From assembly GCF_040892595.1 (NCBI RefSeq), contig NZ_JBFRYB010000001.1, positions 1,612,001 through 1,676,000 of the forward strand: a DNA stretch of 64,000 nt, given 5' to 3'. The translations under genes and the position numbers were made by a program. Source of the stretch: Zhongshania sp. R06B22 (lineage in GTDB: Bacteria > Pseudomonadota > Gammaproteobacteria > Pseudomonadales > Spongiibacteraceae). The notes beneath the pieces are model-generated. The model saw nothing but the letters and a program-made list of their open reading frames with translations. It ran no database searches and had not been told where the DNA came from. Of the stretch, positions 54,168 through 63,264 are shown piece after piece (within the stretch, counting starts at the first letter, position 1; every line of letters begins with the position of its first letter).

Positions 54168-54955
54168 GTTTAAGCGTAAATGAAATGTGGTCTGCAATGA
54201 CCACTGAGGCCCGGGAATACGGCCGCAATGAGCCGGTTTTGGCGAGTTTCTATCACGCTAGCATTTTGAATCATGCAAACTTCGCCGATGCATTGAGTTT
54301 TCACATTGCAGCTAAGCTGGATTGTGATTCAGTACCGGCAATGTTGATTAGAGATGTGTTTAATGAAGCGTTTGCCAGTGATCCTAGCATCGTCGACGCG
54401 GCGGCTATGGATATCTGTGCTCATTTTGAGCGTGATCCAGCCTGTGATCACTACGGTATGCCGTTTTTATATTTTAAGGGCTTTCAAGCGATACAGGCAT
54501 ATCGTATTGCCCATTGGTTATGGTTGCAGGGGCGTGAGTCTTTGGCGCTATTCTTGCAGAACAGAATAGCCAGTGTCTTTGACGTAGATATTCATCCCGC
54601 TGCCGTACTTGGTTGTGGAATTATGGTGGATCACGCAACGGGCCTAGTCATTGGGGAAACCGCGGTTGTTGGTAATAATGTGTCAATGTTGCATTCGGTG
54701 ACCTTAGGCGGCTGTGGTAGTGGTCCAGGACCCCGTCATCCGCGTATCTGTGATGGCGTTTTGATCAGCGCCGGAGCAAAGGTATTGGGACCGATTGTGG
54801 TCGCTGATGGTGCAAAAATTGCGGCGGGTAGTGTGGTTTTGAACGATGTAGCGGCACATTCCACGGTTGCTGGGGTGCCGGCGAAACAAGTAGGCGCATT
54901 ATCGGCAGAGCTACCAGCTTTGAACATGGATCAATACGTCAACGAAGACACCTAG
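54164..54955 (+). CDS. cysE: serine O-acetyltransferase
   Basis: CysE, 263 residues: the first step of cysteine synthesis, acetylating serine with acetyl-CoA. The N-terminal helical domain (WSAMTTEAREYGRNEPVLASF) is followed by left-handed hexapeptide repeats (DIHPAAVLGCGIMVDHATG on, with active His in DHATG). GSGPGPRHPRI is the substrate loop. A C-terminal tail for binding cysteine synthase is present. It is coupled to the VanY gene by a four-base overlap. Confidence 0.94.
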   Translation: MSLSVNEMWSAMTTEAREYGRNEPVLASFYHASILNHANFADALSFHIAAKLDCDSVPAMLIRDVFNEAFASDPSIVDAAAMDICAHFERDPACDHYGMPFLYFKGFQAIQAYRIAHWLWLQGRESLALFLQNRIASVFDVDIHPAAVLGCGIMVDHATGLVIGETAVVGNNVSMLHSVTLGGCGSGPGPRHPRICDGVLISAGAKVLGPIVVADGAKIAAGSVVLNDVAAHSTVAGVPAKQVGALSAELPALNMDQYVNEDT

Positions 54956-55041
54956 CGCAGCTATATAATGGTGTCAGATTTATTAAATTACATATGTTAT
55001 ATTTCGGGTTATAGTGACGAAACAGGAAAAGCGAGGTTAAT

Positions 55042-55518
55042 GTGAGCGTTAAACTACTGGATAACAAAGCTTTCTATGGCTATAGGGTGCGTCGTACCGT
55101 GGCGGGTAAGTTGTATCAGGAGTATTTCTCGCTGAAAACCGGCGGTAGCCGTCTTGAAGGTAAGAAAAAGAAGGATATTGAGAAGGAAGCGCTAGCGCGC
55201 GATGTAGTATTGGAGGCGCAGCAGAATCGGTATTTAGATGAAACCAAAGAGGACCGTTGTTTTAAAAGCGATGGTACTGTGCGCGGAATTAGCTACCTAC
55301 TTAAGACAGAAAAAAGTGGCAACTTAACGCCTATTTTTCAGGTGGGGGTGGCTTCAAAGGTGGAAAATAAAACTGTTTGTACCAGTTTCTCTCTTAATGC
55401 TCATGGTAGTGATGACGCCTGGAACCGGGCAGTAGAAGCTTATGCGAAGCACAAAACGATTCGCAAAAATACCAAGCTTTATCAACGCTTATTAAAAGCG
55501 ATGCCAAACGTATCGTAG
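55042..55518 (+). CDS. hypothetical protein, AP2/integrase-arm-like
   Basis: A 158-residue basic protein. I do not recognise a named family. It has two segments with a three-strand/one-helix pattern: residues 10-60 (YGYRVRRTVAGKLYQEYFSL, then a Lys-rich helix) and 80-140 (GISYLLKTEKSGN, FQVGVASK, AWNRAVEAYAKHK). The pattern resembles AP2-type or integrase arm DNA-binding folds, but this is only a fold guess. It starts with GTG and has GAGG upstream. No phage or integrase gene is nearby. Confidence 0.55.
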   Translation: MSVKLLDNKAFYGYRVRRTVAGKLYQEYFSLKTGGSRLEGKKKKDIEKEALARDVVLEAQQNRYLDETKEDRCFKSDGTVRGISYLLKTEKSGNLTPIFQVGVASKVENKTVCTSFSLNAHGSDDAWNRAVEAYAKHKTIRKNTKLYQRLLKAMPNVS

Positions 55519-55670
55519 TGTTTTAATACTGCTGTCGGTCGATACTGGCAGGGTGATGGTAACGAGAGCGGGGTCTATTGTTAGGCGCCGTTTTTTTATG
55601 TCTGGATTTAACTATGATGAAAGGTTTTAGATTCTCGATGGCCTTGCTGGGTGTTGCTAGGCATGGTGCT

Positions 55671-55694
55671 ACGGAGCCGACAGCGCGGCTCCGT
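55671..55694. terminator. 8-bp stem-loop after ppa
   Basis: ACGGAGCC (55671-55678) pairs perfectly with GGCTCCGT (55687-55694), eight-base loop, nine bases past the ppa stop. Confidence 0.5.
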
Positions 55695-55702
55695 CGTCGA
55701 CC

Positions 55703-56230
55703 CTAGCCTTTGTAAGCTGCAGCAGCTTTCATGATTTCTGCTTTGGCTTCTTCGCTGCCAGCCCAGCCATCAATCTTAACCCATTTGCCTTTTTCCAGAT
55801 CTTTGTAGTTTTCAAAGAAATGCTCGATTTGCTGAATCAGCAGGGCGGGCAGATCAGAAGGTTCTTTCACGTCTTGATAAAGTACGCTCAATTTGTCGTG
55901 TGGAACGGCGACTAATTTAGCGTCTTTACCAGCTTCATCACTCATATTGAGGATGCCGATTGGGCGCGCGCGAATAACTGAGCCTGGCACGACGGGGTAG
56001 GGGGTAACTACAAGCACATCTAGTGCATCGCCGTCTTCAGACAGGGTATTGGGAATGTAGCCGTAGTTAGCTGGATAAAACATCGGAGTTGCCATGAAGC
56101 GATCGACCATCAGCGCATCGAATTCTTTCTCGATTTCGTATTTGATCGGGCTGCTATTCGCAGGAATTTCGATAGCAACGTAGATGTCATTAGGCAAATC
56201 TTTGCCAGCTGGAATTTGGTTGTAGCTCAT
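55703..56230 (-). CDS. ppa: inorganic pyrophosphatase, family I
   Basis: A family I pyrophosphatase of 175 residues from the ATG at 56230, matching the E. coli length. Longer frames upstream are non-homologous. It begins [20 protein letters not shown]. Active-site blocks are [12 protein letters not shown] and the metal-binding [14 protein letters not shown], with [14 protein letters not shown] near the end. It hydrolyses PPi to drive biosynthetic reactions in the cytoplasm. GGAAG precedes the start. Confidence 0.96.
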   Translation of the reverse strand: MSYNQIPAGKDLPNDIYVAIEIPANSSPIKYEIEKEFDALMVDRFMATPMFYPANYGYIPNTLSEDGDALDVLVVTPYPVVPGSVIRARPIGILNMSDEAGKDAKLVAVPHDKLSVLYQDVKEPSDLPALLIQQIEHFFENYKDLEKGKWVKIDGWAGSEEAKAEIMKAAAAYKG

Positions 56231-56449
56231 TGTGGGCTTCCATTTCAGATTGCGTTTGGGGTGGATAAATCTGCGCAGATTATAAACTGTGCGCGGGAGG
56301 ATTGCCAAAGGCTGGCATATATTGTCTGCCGAGTGCCCGGAATCAGTCCAGTGCGGTGGTCGAATCCGCTTGAAAAAGCCTATTTTAACCCGAGTTGGCG
56401 GCTCGCTTAGTTCAAGCGATCATTGGCGGCGGATAACAGGACGTGACTT

Positions 56450-56479
56450 TTGCATAGGGCTTTATTAAGCCCTATGCAA
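56450..56479. terminator. 13-bp perfect stem-loop downstream of the ferredoxin gene
   Basis: TTGCATAGGGCTT (56450-56462) pairs perfectly with AAGCCCTATGCAA (56467-56479) around TATT. It lies 12 bases past the ferredoxin stop on the minus strand. Confidence 0.7.
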
Positions 56480-56490
56480 TGGTGTGAAAC

Positions 56491-56811
56491 CTAGTATTGC
56501 GCCTTTGGCATGGTGATAACCATGCCGTCCATGTCATCAGTAATAATAATTTGACAGCTTAAACGGCTAGTTTCTTGCGGTTCTAATACGCACTCGAGCA
56601 TTTCGTTCTCAGTGCTATCGGCTTCGCCGGTTTTAGCCACCCATGCGGGATCAACATAGCAATGGCAGGTTGCGCAGCTGCAGCTGCCGCCGCATTCGCC
56701 AAGAATGCCGTCGATACCATTATCAACTGCTGCTTGCATAACACTGCCGCCCACTTCGGCGTGAACTTCTTGAATGTTACCGTCATGTGATGTGTAGAAA
56801 ATTAATGGCAT
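56491..56811 (-). CDS. adrenodoxin-type [2Fe-2S] ferredoxin
   Basis: A ferredoxin of 106 residues from the ATG at 56811 (an ATG at 56826 is also possible). Numbering from 56826, cluster ligands are C45-x5-C51-x2-C54 in GECGGSCSCATCHC, and C91 in RLSCQI, the adrenodoxin/putidaredoxin pattern. These carry electrons to P450s. Its gene sits directly after its reductase (gap about 23 bp). The P450s at 21.5 and 34.9 kb are the likely users. Confidence 0.93.
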   Translation of the reverse strand: MPLIFYTSHDGNIQEVHAEVGGSVMQAAVDNGIDGILGECGGSCSCATCHCYVDPAWVAKTGEADSTENEMLECVLEPQETSRLSCQIIITDDMDGMVITMPKAQY

Positions 56812-56834
56812 CGTCTGTGTTCTCATACTTTGAA

Positions 56835-58055
56835 TTAGTTGAATACGTCTTTCATCTCAATCGACTCGTCAGCGAGCTTCAGCGGATCAGCCGTCTGGCC
56901 GCTGCTGAGCGCGCGCTTACTCATCATGAATTCTTTCGGGCGGTTAATCGCATCGACCGCGATAAAACGACCTTCACTGAAATAGAATGCTGCAAAGCTG
57001 CGCCCCTCTTCACTGTTGCCGCGGATAATAACTTGGTCAAAACCCTGCGAGAGTCCCGCGATTTGGAGCTTTAGATCGTACTGGTCTGACCAAAACCACG
57101 GTAGAGCTGAATAAGCTTGAGGTTTACCACAGAGACTTTTCGCCGCGATCTTTGCTTGATCAGTGGCATTTTGTACGGATTCTAAGCGCAGCTTACGCAT
57201 GTAGATGGGATTGTAGTGATTGCTGCAATCGCCGGCAGCCACAATGTCGGGGTCATTGGTGGTGGCAAATTCGTCGACCACAATACCGTTGTCTATGTTG
57301 AGTCCCGCTGCTTCGGCTAGCTCGATGTTTGGGATAACGCCCACGCCAATGATGACCAGATCGGCGGGGATGGTGCTGCCATCGGCAAGGCGCACGCCCT
57401 CAACATGTTGATCACCAACAATGGCCTCGACACCGGCTTGGGTGCGAATATCGACGCCTTCTTCCCGGTGTATGCGGCTATAAAAAGCTGATACTTCTGG
57501 TGCGGTGACGCGTTGGAGCACACGCTCCATCGCTTCAATAACGGTGACATTCATACCGATTTTGCGCAGCGACGCCGCGGTCTCAAGACCAATATAGCCG
57601 CCACCAATAATGACCGCCGACTTGCCCGGACCAGTAAACTTATGGGTTTGCTTTACGTCGTTAAGATCGCGCATATAGAAGACGCCAGCAAGCTCGCTGC
57701 CGGTAAATGGGATCTTGCGGACCCGGGCACCGGTGGTGAGAGCGAGCTTGGTGTAGCTAATTTCAGCGCCGTCTTTGAGGGTGATTTTTTTTGCGTCGCG
57801 ATCAATGTGGGTAACCGCCGAGCCCAATAGCAGGTCAATATTGTTTTTGTCATAGAACTCAGCCGAGCGAATGAGCAGCTCATCTTCTGATTTTTCGCCG
57901 ACAAAAAATGCCTTTGATAAAGGCGGGCGATGGTAAGGCAGATAGGGCTCGTCGCCGACAATGGATATTCGGCCCTCCCAACCCTCTTGGCGAAGACTGC
58001 CGGCCAATTGGGCCGCAGCGTGGCTGGCGCCGATGATAATACAATGTTCACTCAT
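56835..58055 (-). CDS. NAD(P)H:ferredoxin reductase (putidaredoxin reductase-like)
   Basis: A 406-residue FAD enzyme. FAD binding is at CIIIGASHAAAQLAGSL, NAD(P)H binding at SAVIIGGGYIGLETAASL, and the second FAD motif is DPDIVAAGDCSN. It has the reductase C-terminal domain found in oxygenase-coupled reductases. It passes electrons from NAD(P)H to the neighbouring ferredoxin. The two genes form a compact operon. Confidence 0.93.
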   Translation of the reverse strand: MSEHCIIIGASHAAAQLAGSLRQEGWEGRISIVGDEPYLPYHRPPLSKAFFVGEKSEDELLIRSAEFYDKNNIDLLLGSAVTHIDRDAKKITLKDGAEISYTKLALTTGARVRKIPFTGSELAGVFYMRDLNDVKQTHKFTGPGKSAVIIGGGYIGLETAASLRKIGMNVTVIEAMERVLQRVTAPEVSAFYSRIHREEGVDIRTQAGVEAIVGDQHVEGVRLADGSTIPADLVIIGVGVIPNIELAEAAGLNIDNGIVVDEFATTNDPDIVAAGDCSNHYNPIYMRKLRLESVQNATDQAKIAAKSLCGKPQAYSALPWFWSDQYDLKLQIAGLSQGFDQVIIRGNSEEGRSFAAFYFSEGRFIAVDAINRPKEFMMSKRALSSGQTADPLKLADESIEMKDVFN

Positions 58056-58434
58056 AGCTATATTCCAAGAATCCTATGTTCAGCTTCATATTATCTTGCG
58101 GGCTGTCGCAAGACTTATGGATTATGTCTTATTTCTTGTGTACTTCTAAGAGTACGTTCATGGACGTTGCTGTATGAACAACAAATACCCTCAGCGCAGT
58201 ATTATCCCGCTGTCCAGTTTGTGGCGTCCAAAACATGATTGATTCCCAGACCGCGCCACAGCAGTTGTCTAATCAGGCAATGGAAACGGGAGCGCTATTG
58301 TCGGCGATTTCCCTTGTAATTGCATAGGCTGCAGGCAGTAAATCTGCTCAGAATATCCTGTGCGAATCTATCTGGGGTCTTTGCTGCCTGAGATTGCTTA
58401 GCGACGAGCGCATGGCGCCACGCCACTGCAGCTT
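58056..58434. other. Intergenic region upstream of ferredoxin reductase
   Basis: A 379-bp stretch between two minus-strand genes. I see no gene and no strong repeat. It must hold the ferredoxin-reductase promoter near 58060-58150 and the end of the enoyl-CoA hydratase transcript. Confidence 0.4.
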
Positions 58435-59232
58435 TTACTGGCCGGTAAATTTAGCCGCTCGTTTTTCAACAAATGCCGCAACACCTTCATCAAAATCGGC
58501 GGTTTGGCCGGCAATTTTTTGCAGCTCACGTTCTGTCTGTAATGTGGACTCCCAGTTGGAATCTACGGCTGCCCAAACGGCTTTACGAATTAGGCTCAGG
58601 GCAGTGGTTGGCCCGTTGGCGAGGGTGACGGCCATTTTAAAGGCTTCGTCTTCCAATGCTTCATCTGCGACAACGCGGTTAATGAGTGCCCAGTCCAGCG
58701 CTTTTTCGGCGCTGAGACGGTCTCCCGTTAACATTAACTCCATGGTGCGAGCTCGGCCAATGGTCCGGCTGAGGAGGTGGGTTGCGCCGCCATCTGGGAT
58801 AAGACCGATTTTGGAAAAGATTTGTATGAACGTGGCGTTCTCACTGGCGATGATCATGTCTCCGGCGAGGGCGAGAGAGGCGCCAAAACCTGCAGCGCTG
58901 CCGCGAACAGCGGTAATCCAAGGTATCGGCAGGTTTTTTAGTTTGATCATAATGGGATTTAAGTATTTTTCTAGAATTAAACCGATATCACGCTGGCTGC
59001 GATCAGATTCTATGGGTGTCAGCGGGTTGCTGGGGCTGAGGGATGCACCTGAGCAAAAGCCACGTCCTGCGCCGGTAATGATCATGGCACGGGCATTTTC
59101 AGCGAGGTAATCAATCGCGTTACTGACCTCTTTCACCATGAGGGGTGTCAGTGCATTGAGTGTGGTCGGTGCATTAAGTGTGAGGATGCCGACCGATTCG
59201 CGAATTTCAACGGTGATTTCTTGGAAATTCAT
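58435..59232 (-). CDS. enoyl-CoA hydratase/isomerase family protein
   Basis: A 265-residue crotonase-fold enzyme. The CoA/oxyanion-hole segments are ITGAGRGFCSGASLSP and RGSAAGFGASLALAGDMII, and a second catalytic region is FSKIGLIPDGGATHLL. The residue pattern in the last resembles PaaG-type isomerase/hydratases. It hydrates or isomerises enoyl-CoAs in beta-oxidation or aromatic degradation. It is alone, with no other beta-oxidation gene adjacent. Confidence 0.88.
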   Translation of the reverse strand: MNFQEITVEIRESVGILTLNAPTTLNALTPLMVKEVSNAIDYLAENARAMIITGAGRGFCSGASLSPSNPLTPIESDRSQRDIGLILEKYLNPIMIKLKNLPIPWITAVRGSAAGFGASLALAGDMIIASENATFIQIFSKIGLIPDGGATHLLSRTIGRARTMELMLTGDRLSAEKALDWALINRVVADEALEDEAFKMAVTLANGPTTALSLIRKAVWAAVDSNWESTLQTERELQKIAGQTADFDEGVAAFVEKRAAKFTGQ

Positions 59233-59598
59233 CTTTTATTATCCTTATGTAGGGGTATTTAGATTTGCGTGCACAGCGCTGCAGGCGTTTAGACCACGGT
59301 GCAGGGCAGTAAAGTCGCCCGTATTTTGCATGTCTTAGCGGCTGTATGCCATGTTCAATACCTTAGAATGAGCTAAAAGCAGATATTATTAGTGAAAATC
59401 GGTACTGAAAATAAGTCAAACTGGGCGCGCATCGTTCACACTGGACTTGATTTCCGGTGGCTCATAGCTATTCAAAGAGCTCGATATTGTTAGCGCTGGG
59501 TAATTCGGAAAAATTCACTAAACCTTGTTATCCTTCTCCGCCTATTGTCTTGGAAGAAATCAAATTACTTTTGTCATGACCTACTCATATTGCTCGCC
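59233..59598. other. Divergent intergenic region
   Basis: A 366-bp region between the divergent enoyl-CoA hydratase and UvrD-like helicase genes. No gene or strong repeat is seen. It should hold both promoters. Confidence 0.4.
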
Positions 59599-62037
59599 AT
59601 GCTGACGGAAGAACAGTTATTAGTGACTCGTCACATTCGCGGTCATGCTCGTGTGACTGCGGTCGCGGGTGCAGGCAAAACCACAACGATGGTGCGCTAT
59701 GTGCTAGAGCGTTTGCGATCTGGCATGGACCCGCGTCTAGTGCGGGTTGTGATGTTTAACAAGGCGGCCCAGGAAGATTTTAGCCGCAAGTTACAACTTG
59801 CTGTTGGTGGGGCATTCGGGCTGCCGCCGGTGCGCACGTTTCATGCAATGGGCCGTAATCTAGCCATTTCTTTGGCAAAGGAAGGATATTTACCGCCTTT
59901 TGATCCTACTCCTCTTGGTGATACTCAGATTGGAATAGAGATGCTGCGCGCGCTGCAAGCTTCAGCGGGGACATCGTCGCAGCGGGCCGCTATTCGCGAC
60001 GAGCAACAACAGTGGTTAGATGCTTTTGTGGGTTTTGTTGATTTGGCTAAGTCTAGCTTGCAAACACCGGAATCCAGTTTCTATGCTGGTGGCTATCCTG
60101 ATCAGTATGAACTATTTATAGAAGCGTTTGCGCGTTTTGAACAATGGCGTAAGGCCGCTGCCCGAGTGACATTTTCAGATTACCTGTACGACCCCTGTTG
60201 CGCTATTGCAGCCAATCCCGACTTGGCGCAATTTCTAGCCAACCGGGTAGAGCTATTTGTTGTTGATGAATTCCAAGATATTAATGATATTCAGTTTTTT
60301 CTGCTAAAAACCTTGGCGGGTGAGCGCGCACATTTACAAGTTGTGGGTGACACTGATCAGTGTATCTATGAATTTCGCGGCGCGCGCCCAGACTATATGC
60401 TCACTCATTTTGGTGAAAACTATCCCCATAGTAGCTATCAAATGTCGCGGACTTTTCGTTATGGGCATCGTCTGTCGCTGGCGGCTGCGCATCTGATCGC
60501 GCATAACCAGCGCAGGGAGCCAGTGCTATGCATTAGTGCTGACAACGCGCCGGCCACCAAACTTGAGCTTCGCCTGCAAACGGCTGACGGCTTTTCATTG
60601 GCCGATCTGTGTTTGGCTGAACACGCCAGTGGCAGGCCTTTCCGAGACATGGTGTTTTTATGTAGAACTTGGGCTCAGGCGGCGCCGGTTGAATTGGTAC
60701 TTTTACAGCGCGGTATACCAAACCGAATTACGGGTGGCAGTCGCGTGCTGGAGCGCCAAGAGATTAAAGTCTTGCTGGTGTTGTTGCGGATTATGTCAGG
60801 ACGTTTTAACGAGCAGAGTCCGGCGGATTGTCAGCAGCAAGTTTTTGATCTTCTGCGATTTTGTGAGTTAAAAATCAAGCATGAAGTGTTGCGTCGCTAT
60901 GCGCAAAGAGTCCTTAGTGACGGTCATGGATTTACCGCTTTAAAGCTGTCTGATGACGGCTTGTCTATCTATCAGGAGCAGCGTTTGCAGCGGCTTGCAG
61001 TCGCACTCGACGGTATCGAAAAATCGGTGTCTGCGGGCCTTGGTTTAGAGACATTTCTAGCAGATTTAGATTTACTTAAGGCTATTCGCGACAATGCGCT
61101 GAGTAGTGAGGATGGCGAAAATAGAGCCGCGACTATCGGCGCGTTTGTAGGCTTTGTTGCAATGCAAGGCGATCAGAGTCCAGCTGCCGTTGTGGCTATG
61201 ATTGAGGGCCTTCGCGTTGCTGACGCGGATCCTAAACAAGGCGCGTCGGTGACTGATGCCGTGACCATCACCACTATGCATCGCAGCAAGGGGCTTGAAT
61301 GGCCTGTGGTTATTTTGCCGGGTTTGAGTGCGCATTACATGCCATATCAAGCCGGTAGACGGCGACGAGCTGATGAGGAGCAGCAGGAATCTGAGCGACG
61401 GCTAATGTACGTCGCCATGACCCGCGCGATAGATGCCTTATATTTATTTACCCCTAGCCTCGATTGCCATAAGGGTTGGGAGGGTGGCCTCAGGCCTGAG
61501 CTGAATATATTGCCCAGCCCATTTTTACGCGAGATGAATATTCCCTTGGCGGTTGAGCTGGGGGCCGTGCTAGAAGACGGCACGGGGAGCAGCAGGGCCG
61601 ATGCCGGCCTTGCGCTAACGAGCACGGCAAGGAGCTACCTAACGGCATTGGCGCTAGACGGAGAATTTTCGAGTGCCTTCCCCTGGGTCGATATATTCGA
61701 ATTTGGTGTTGCGGTACGTCATGATCTGCACGGTGATGGACGCATTGTAGCGCTTGATGAGCATGGTATAACGGTGAAATTTTCTGATAAGCAGGTGTAT
61801 TTCTCAGCGTTGTTAGTCGAGAAGGTTTTGCAGCTTATCGACTCGCCGCTTGAGGACCTAGCCACAAGGGAATTACACAGCGAATTTGTTAGCGGTGAGG
61901 TGTTGGCGCATAGTAAGTATGGACGAGGTATTGTTGCCGATGTTGATGCGCGTTTTATTCATGTCCGTTTTCGTGAGGGCAGCAAGAGTTTTCGCAAGGA
62001 TCTGTTCCGCGCCACCCGTATCACGGGGCAAAAATAG
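59599..62037 (+). CDS. UvrD/Rep-family ATP-dependent DNA helicase with tandem C-terminal Tudor-like modules
   Basis: A superfamily 1A helicase of 812 residues from the ATG at 59599 (TEEQLLVTRH). The TTG at 59545 is unlikely. Motifs are AVAGAGKTTT (I), VVDEFQDINDIQ (II), VGDTDQCIYEFRG (III), TTMHRSKGLEWPVVIL (V) and RRLMYVAMTRA (VI). No nuclease domain is seen. The C-terminus has two small beta modules: about 700-745 (VRHDLHGDGRIVALDEHGI) and 765-808 (AHSKYGRGIVADVDARFIHV). They resemble the single Tudor domain by which PcrA/UvrD bind RNA polymerase. The role is probably in repair or transcription-coupled conflict resolution. Confidence 0.9.
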   Translation: MLTEEQLLVTRHIRGHARVTAVAGAGKTTTMVRYVLERLRSGMDPRLVRVVMFNKAAQEDFSRKLQLAVGGAFGLPPVRTFHAMGRNLAISLAKEGYLPPFDPTPLGDTQIGIEMLRALQASAGTSSQRAAIRDEQQQWLDAFVGFVDLAKSSLQTPESSFYAGGYPDQYELFIEAFARFEQWRKAAARVTFSDYLYDPCCAIAANPDLAQFLANRVELFVVDEFQDINDIQFFLLKTLAGERAHLQVVGDTDQCIYEFRGARPDYMLTHFGENYPHSSYQMSRTFRYGHRLSLAAAHLIAHNQRREPVLCISADNAPATKLELRLQTADGFSLADLCLAEHASGRPFRDMVFLCRTWAQAAPVELVLLQRGIPNRITGGSRVLERQEIKVLLVLLRIMSGRFNEQSPADCQQQVFDLLRFCELKIKHEVLRRYAQRVLSDGHGFTALKLSDDGLSIYQEQRLQRLAVALDGIEKSVSAGLGLETFLADLDLLKAIRDNALSSEDGENRAATIGAFVGFVAMQGDQSPAAVVAMIEGLRVADADPKQGASVTDAVTITTMHRSKGLEWPVVILPGLSAHYMPYQAGRRRRADEEQQESERRLMYVAMTRAIDALYLFTPSLDCHKGWEGGLRPELNILPSPFLREMNIPLAVELGAVLEDGTGSSRADAGLALTSTARSYLTALALDGEFSSAFPWVDIFEFGVAVRHDLHGDGRIVALDEHGITVKFSDKQVYFSALLVEKVLQLIDSPLEDLATRELHSEFVSGEVLAHSKYGRGIVADVDARFIHVRFREGSKSFRKDLFRATRITGQK

Positions 62038-62134
62038 ACCTTATTGATGGTGTTGGCGAGCACGAACCTTATGACGGCAGAAATGTCTGATATAAACGCG
62101 ACGTTTATGCCGCTCTCATTCCCCAGAGGTGGAT

Positions 62135-62527
62135 ATGAATAGAACAATAATAAAGCTCAATGTGCTGATATTGTTGGGTTTCTCTCTGCTGGCCTGCACT
62201 GCGGTCATAGACGACGCCAAGGGCTTAGACGAACGTTTGGCGGAATACGGCTATCGTCCCGGTCAAAACGTCGATCAAATACACTCTTACCAGATCACGG
62301 ATTGGACGTATTTGGATAGTAGACACCTTATGTTTAGCAATGGCCGTGCTGAGCACTATCTTATTAGCTTGCAAGGCCCCTGTGCCGCCTTGCGGGGCTC
62401 AGAGATTCTGTTGTTTAAAACCCGCACAAATTCCCTTAGCAAATTCGATGAGCTCGTTGTGCCTGAGGATGGCGTGGCTAAGCACTGTAGTATTGAATCG
62501 ATGTCGAGACTGATTCGCGCAGAGTAA
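62135..62527 (+). CDS. DUF6491 family lipoprotein
   Basis: A 130-residue predicted lipoprotein from the ATG at 62135, with AGAGG five bases upstream. The signal peptide ends in lipobox LLAC (LILLGFSLLACTAV). The mature part has SYQITDWTYLDSRHLMF and a pair of Cys residues (CAALRG, KHCSIESMSR), as in DUF6491 proteins. Function is unknown. Confidence 0.75.
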   Translation: MNRTIIKLNVLILLGFSLLACTAVIDDAKGLDERLAEYGYRPGQNVDQIHSYQITDWTYLDSRHLMFSNGRAEHYLISLQGPCAALRGSEILLFKTRTNSLSKFDELVVPEDGVAKHCSIESMSRLIRAE

Positions 62528-62555
62528 CAGTAGCTGGTGTGAATACCGGATTAAC

Positions 62556-63242
62556 TTAATCTGGTAGTTGAATATCCGCGAAGCTATTAACGCTCTGGTG
62601 TTGAGCGTGGGTGCTAATTACTGCCGGAGCGCGCTGAACCCACGCGGTATGCATACCGGCGTCAGCGGCAGCATTAAGTTCTTCCACAATATCTGATAGA
62701 AACAAAATTTCCTTGGCGGCAATGCCAATGGCTTCTTGGATTAAGCGATAAGACTCTGCCTCGCGTTTAGGGCCCGTTGTGGTGTCAAAGTAGTCCTTAA
62801 ATAAATATTGTAAATCGCCACCTTCATTAAAGCCGAAAAATAGTTTTTGGGCGTGAATAGAACCAGATGAATACACGTAGAGATCAATGCCTTGCTGGTG
62901 CCACGCAATAAGCTTGCTGAGGGCGTCTGGGTAGATATGCGCTTGATAGTCGCCATGGCGATAGCCGTGATCCCACACCAGACCTTGCAGCGTTTTTAAT
63001 GCCGTTACTTTTTTATCTTCCGCGATCCATTGCAGCAGCTGCGCGATTAATTTTTCGGTGTCTTTGTTATCGAGACCCGCTTGGTCCGCGACGTCAGTTA
63101 AGGCGACTTCAACCGCCCTGTCGCCGCGATGTTGGCGAATAAAGTCGGGAAGTATTTTTGCGGCGTAGGGAAACAATACCTCATGCACAAATTGAATGGA
63201 GCTCGTTGTGCCCTCTATATCGGTAACAATAGCTTTGATCAC
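62556..63242 (-). CDS. mtnC: enolase-phosphatase E1 (methionine salvage)
   Basis: MtnC, 228 residues from the GTG at 63242 with AAGGAA upstream. Longer readings overlap mtnD. The HAD signature is AIVTDIEGTTSS (catalytic Asp and Glu), followed by VYSSGSIHAQKLFFG and FLSDIVEELNAAADAGM. It both enolises and dephosphorylates diketomethylthiopentyl-phosphate to give acireductone for MtnD. It is the third gene of the mtnBDC operon, 22 bp after mtnD. Confidence 0.95.
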   Translation of the reverse strand: MIKAIVTDIEGTTSSIQFVHEVLFPYAAKILPDFIRQHRGDRAVEVALTDVADQAGLDNKDTEKLIAQLLQWIAEDKKVTALKTLQGLVWDHGYRHGDYQAHIYPDALSKLIAWHQQGIDLYVYSSGSIHAQKLFFGFNEGGDLQYLFKDYFDTTTGPKREAESYRLIQEAIGIAAKEILFLSDIVEELNAAADAGMHTAWVQRAPAVISTHAQHQSVNSFADIQLPD

Positions 63243-63264
63243 GAAATATTCCTTTTGGCCGGAT

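Noticed and set aside
58394-59110. 238-residue plus-strand frame over the enoyl-CoA hydratase
   Set aside because: It is antisense to a clear crotonase gene and has no recognisable domain.
59599-62037. Helicase as part of an anti-phage defence system
   Set aside because: No nuclease, methylase or other defence gene is adjacent; the neighbours are metabolic genes.
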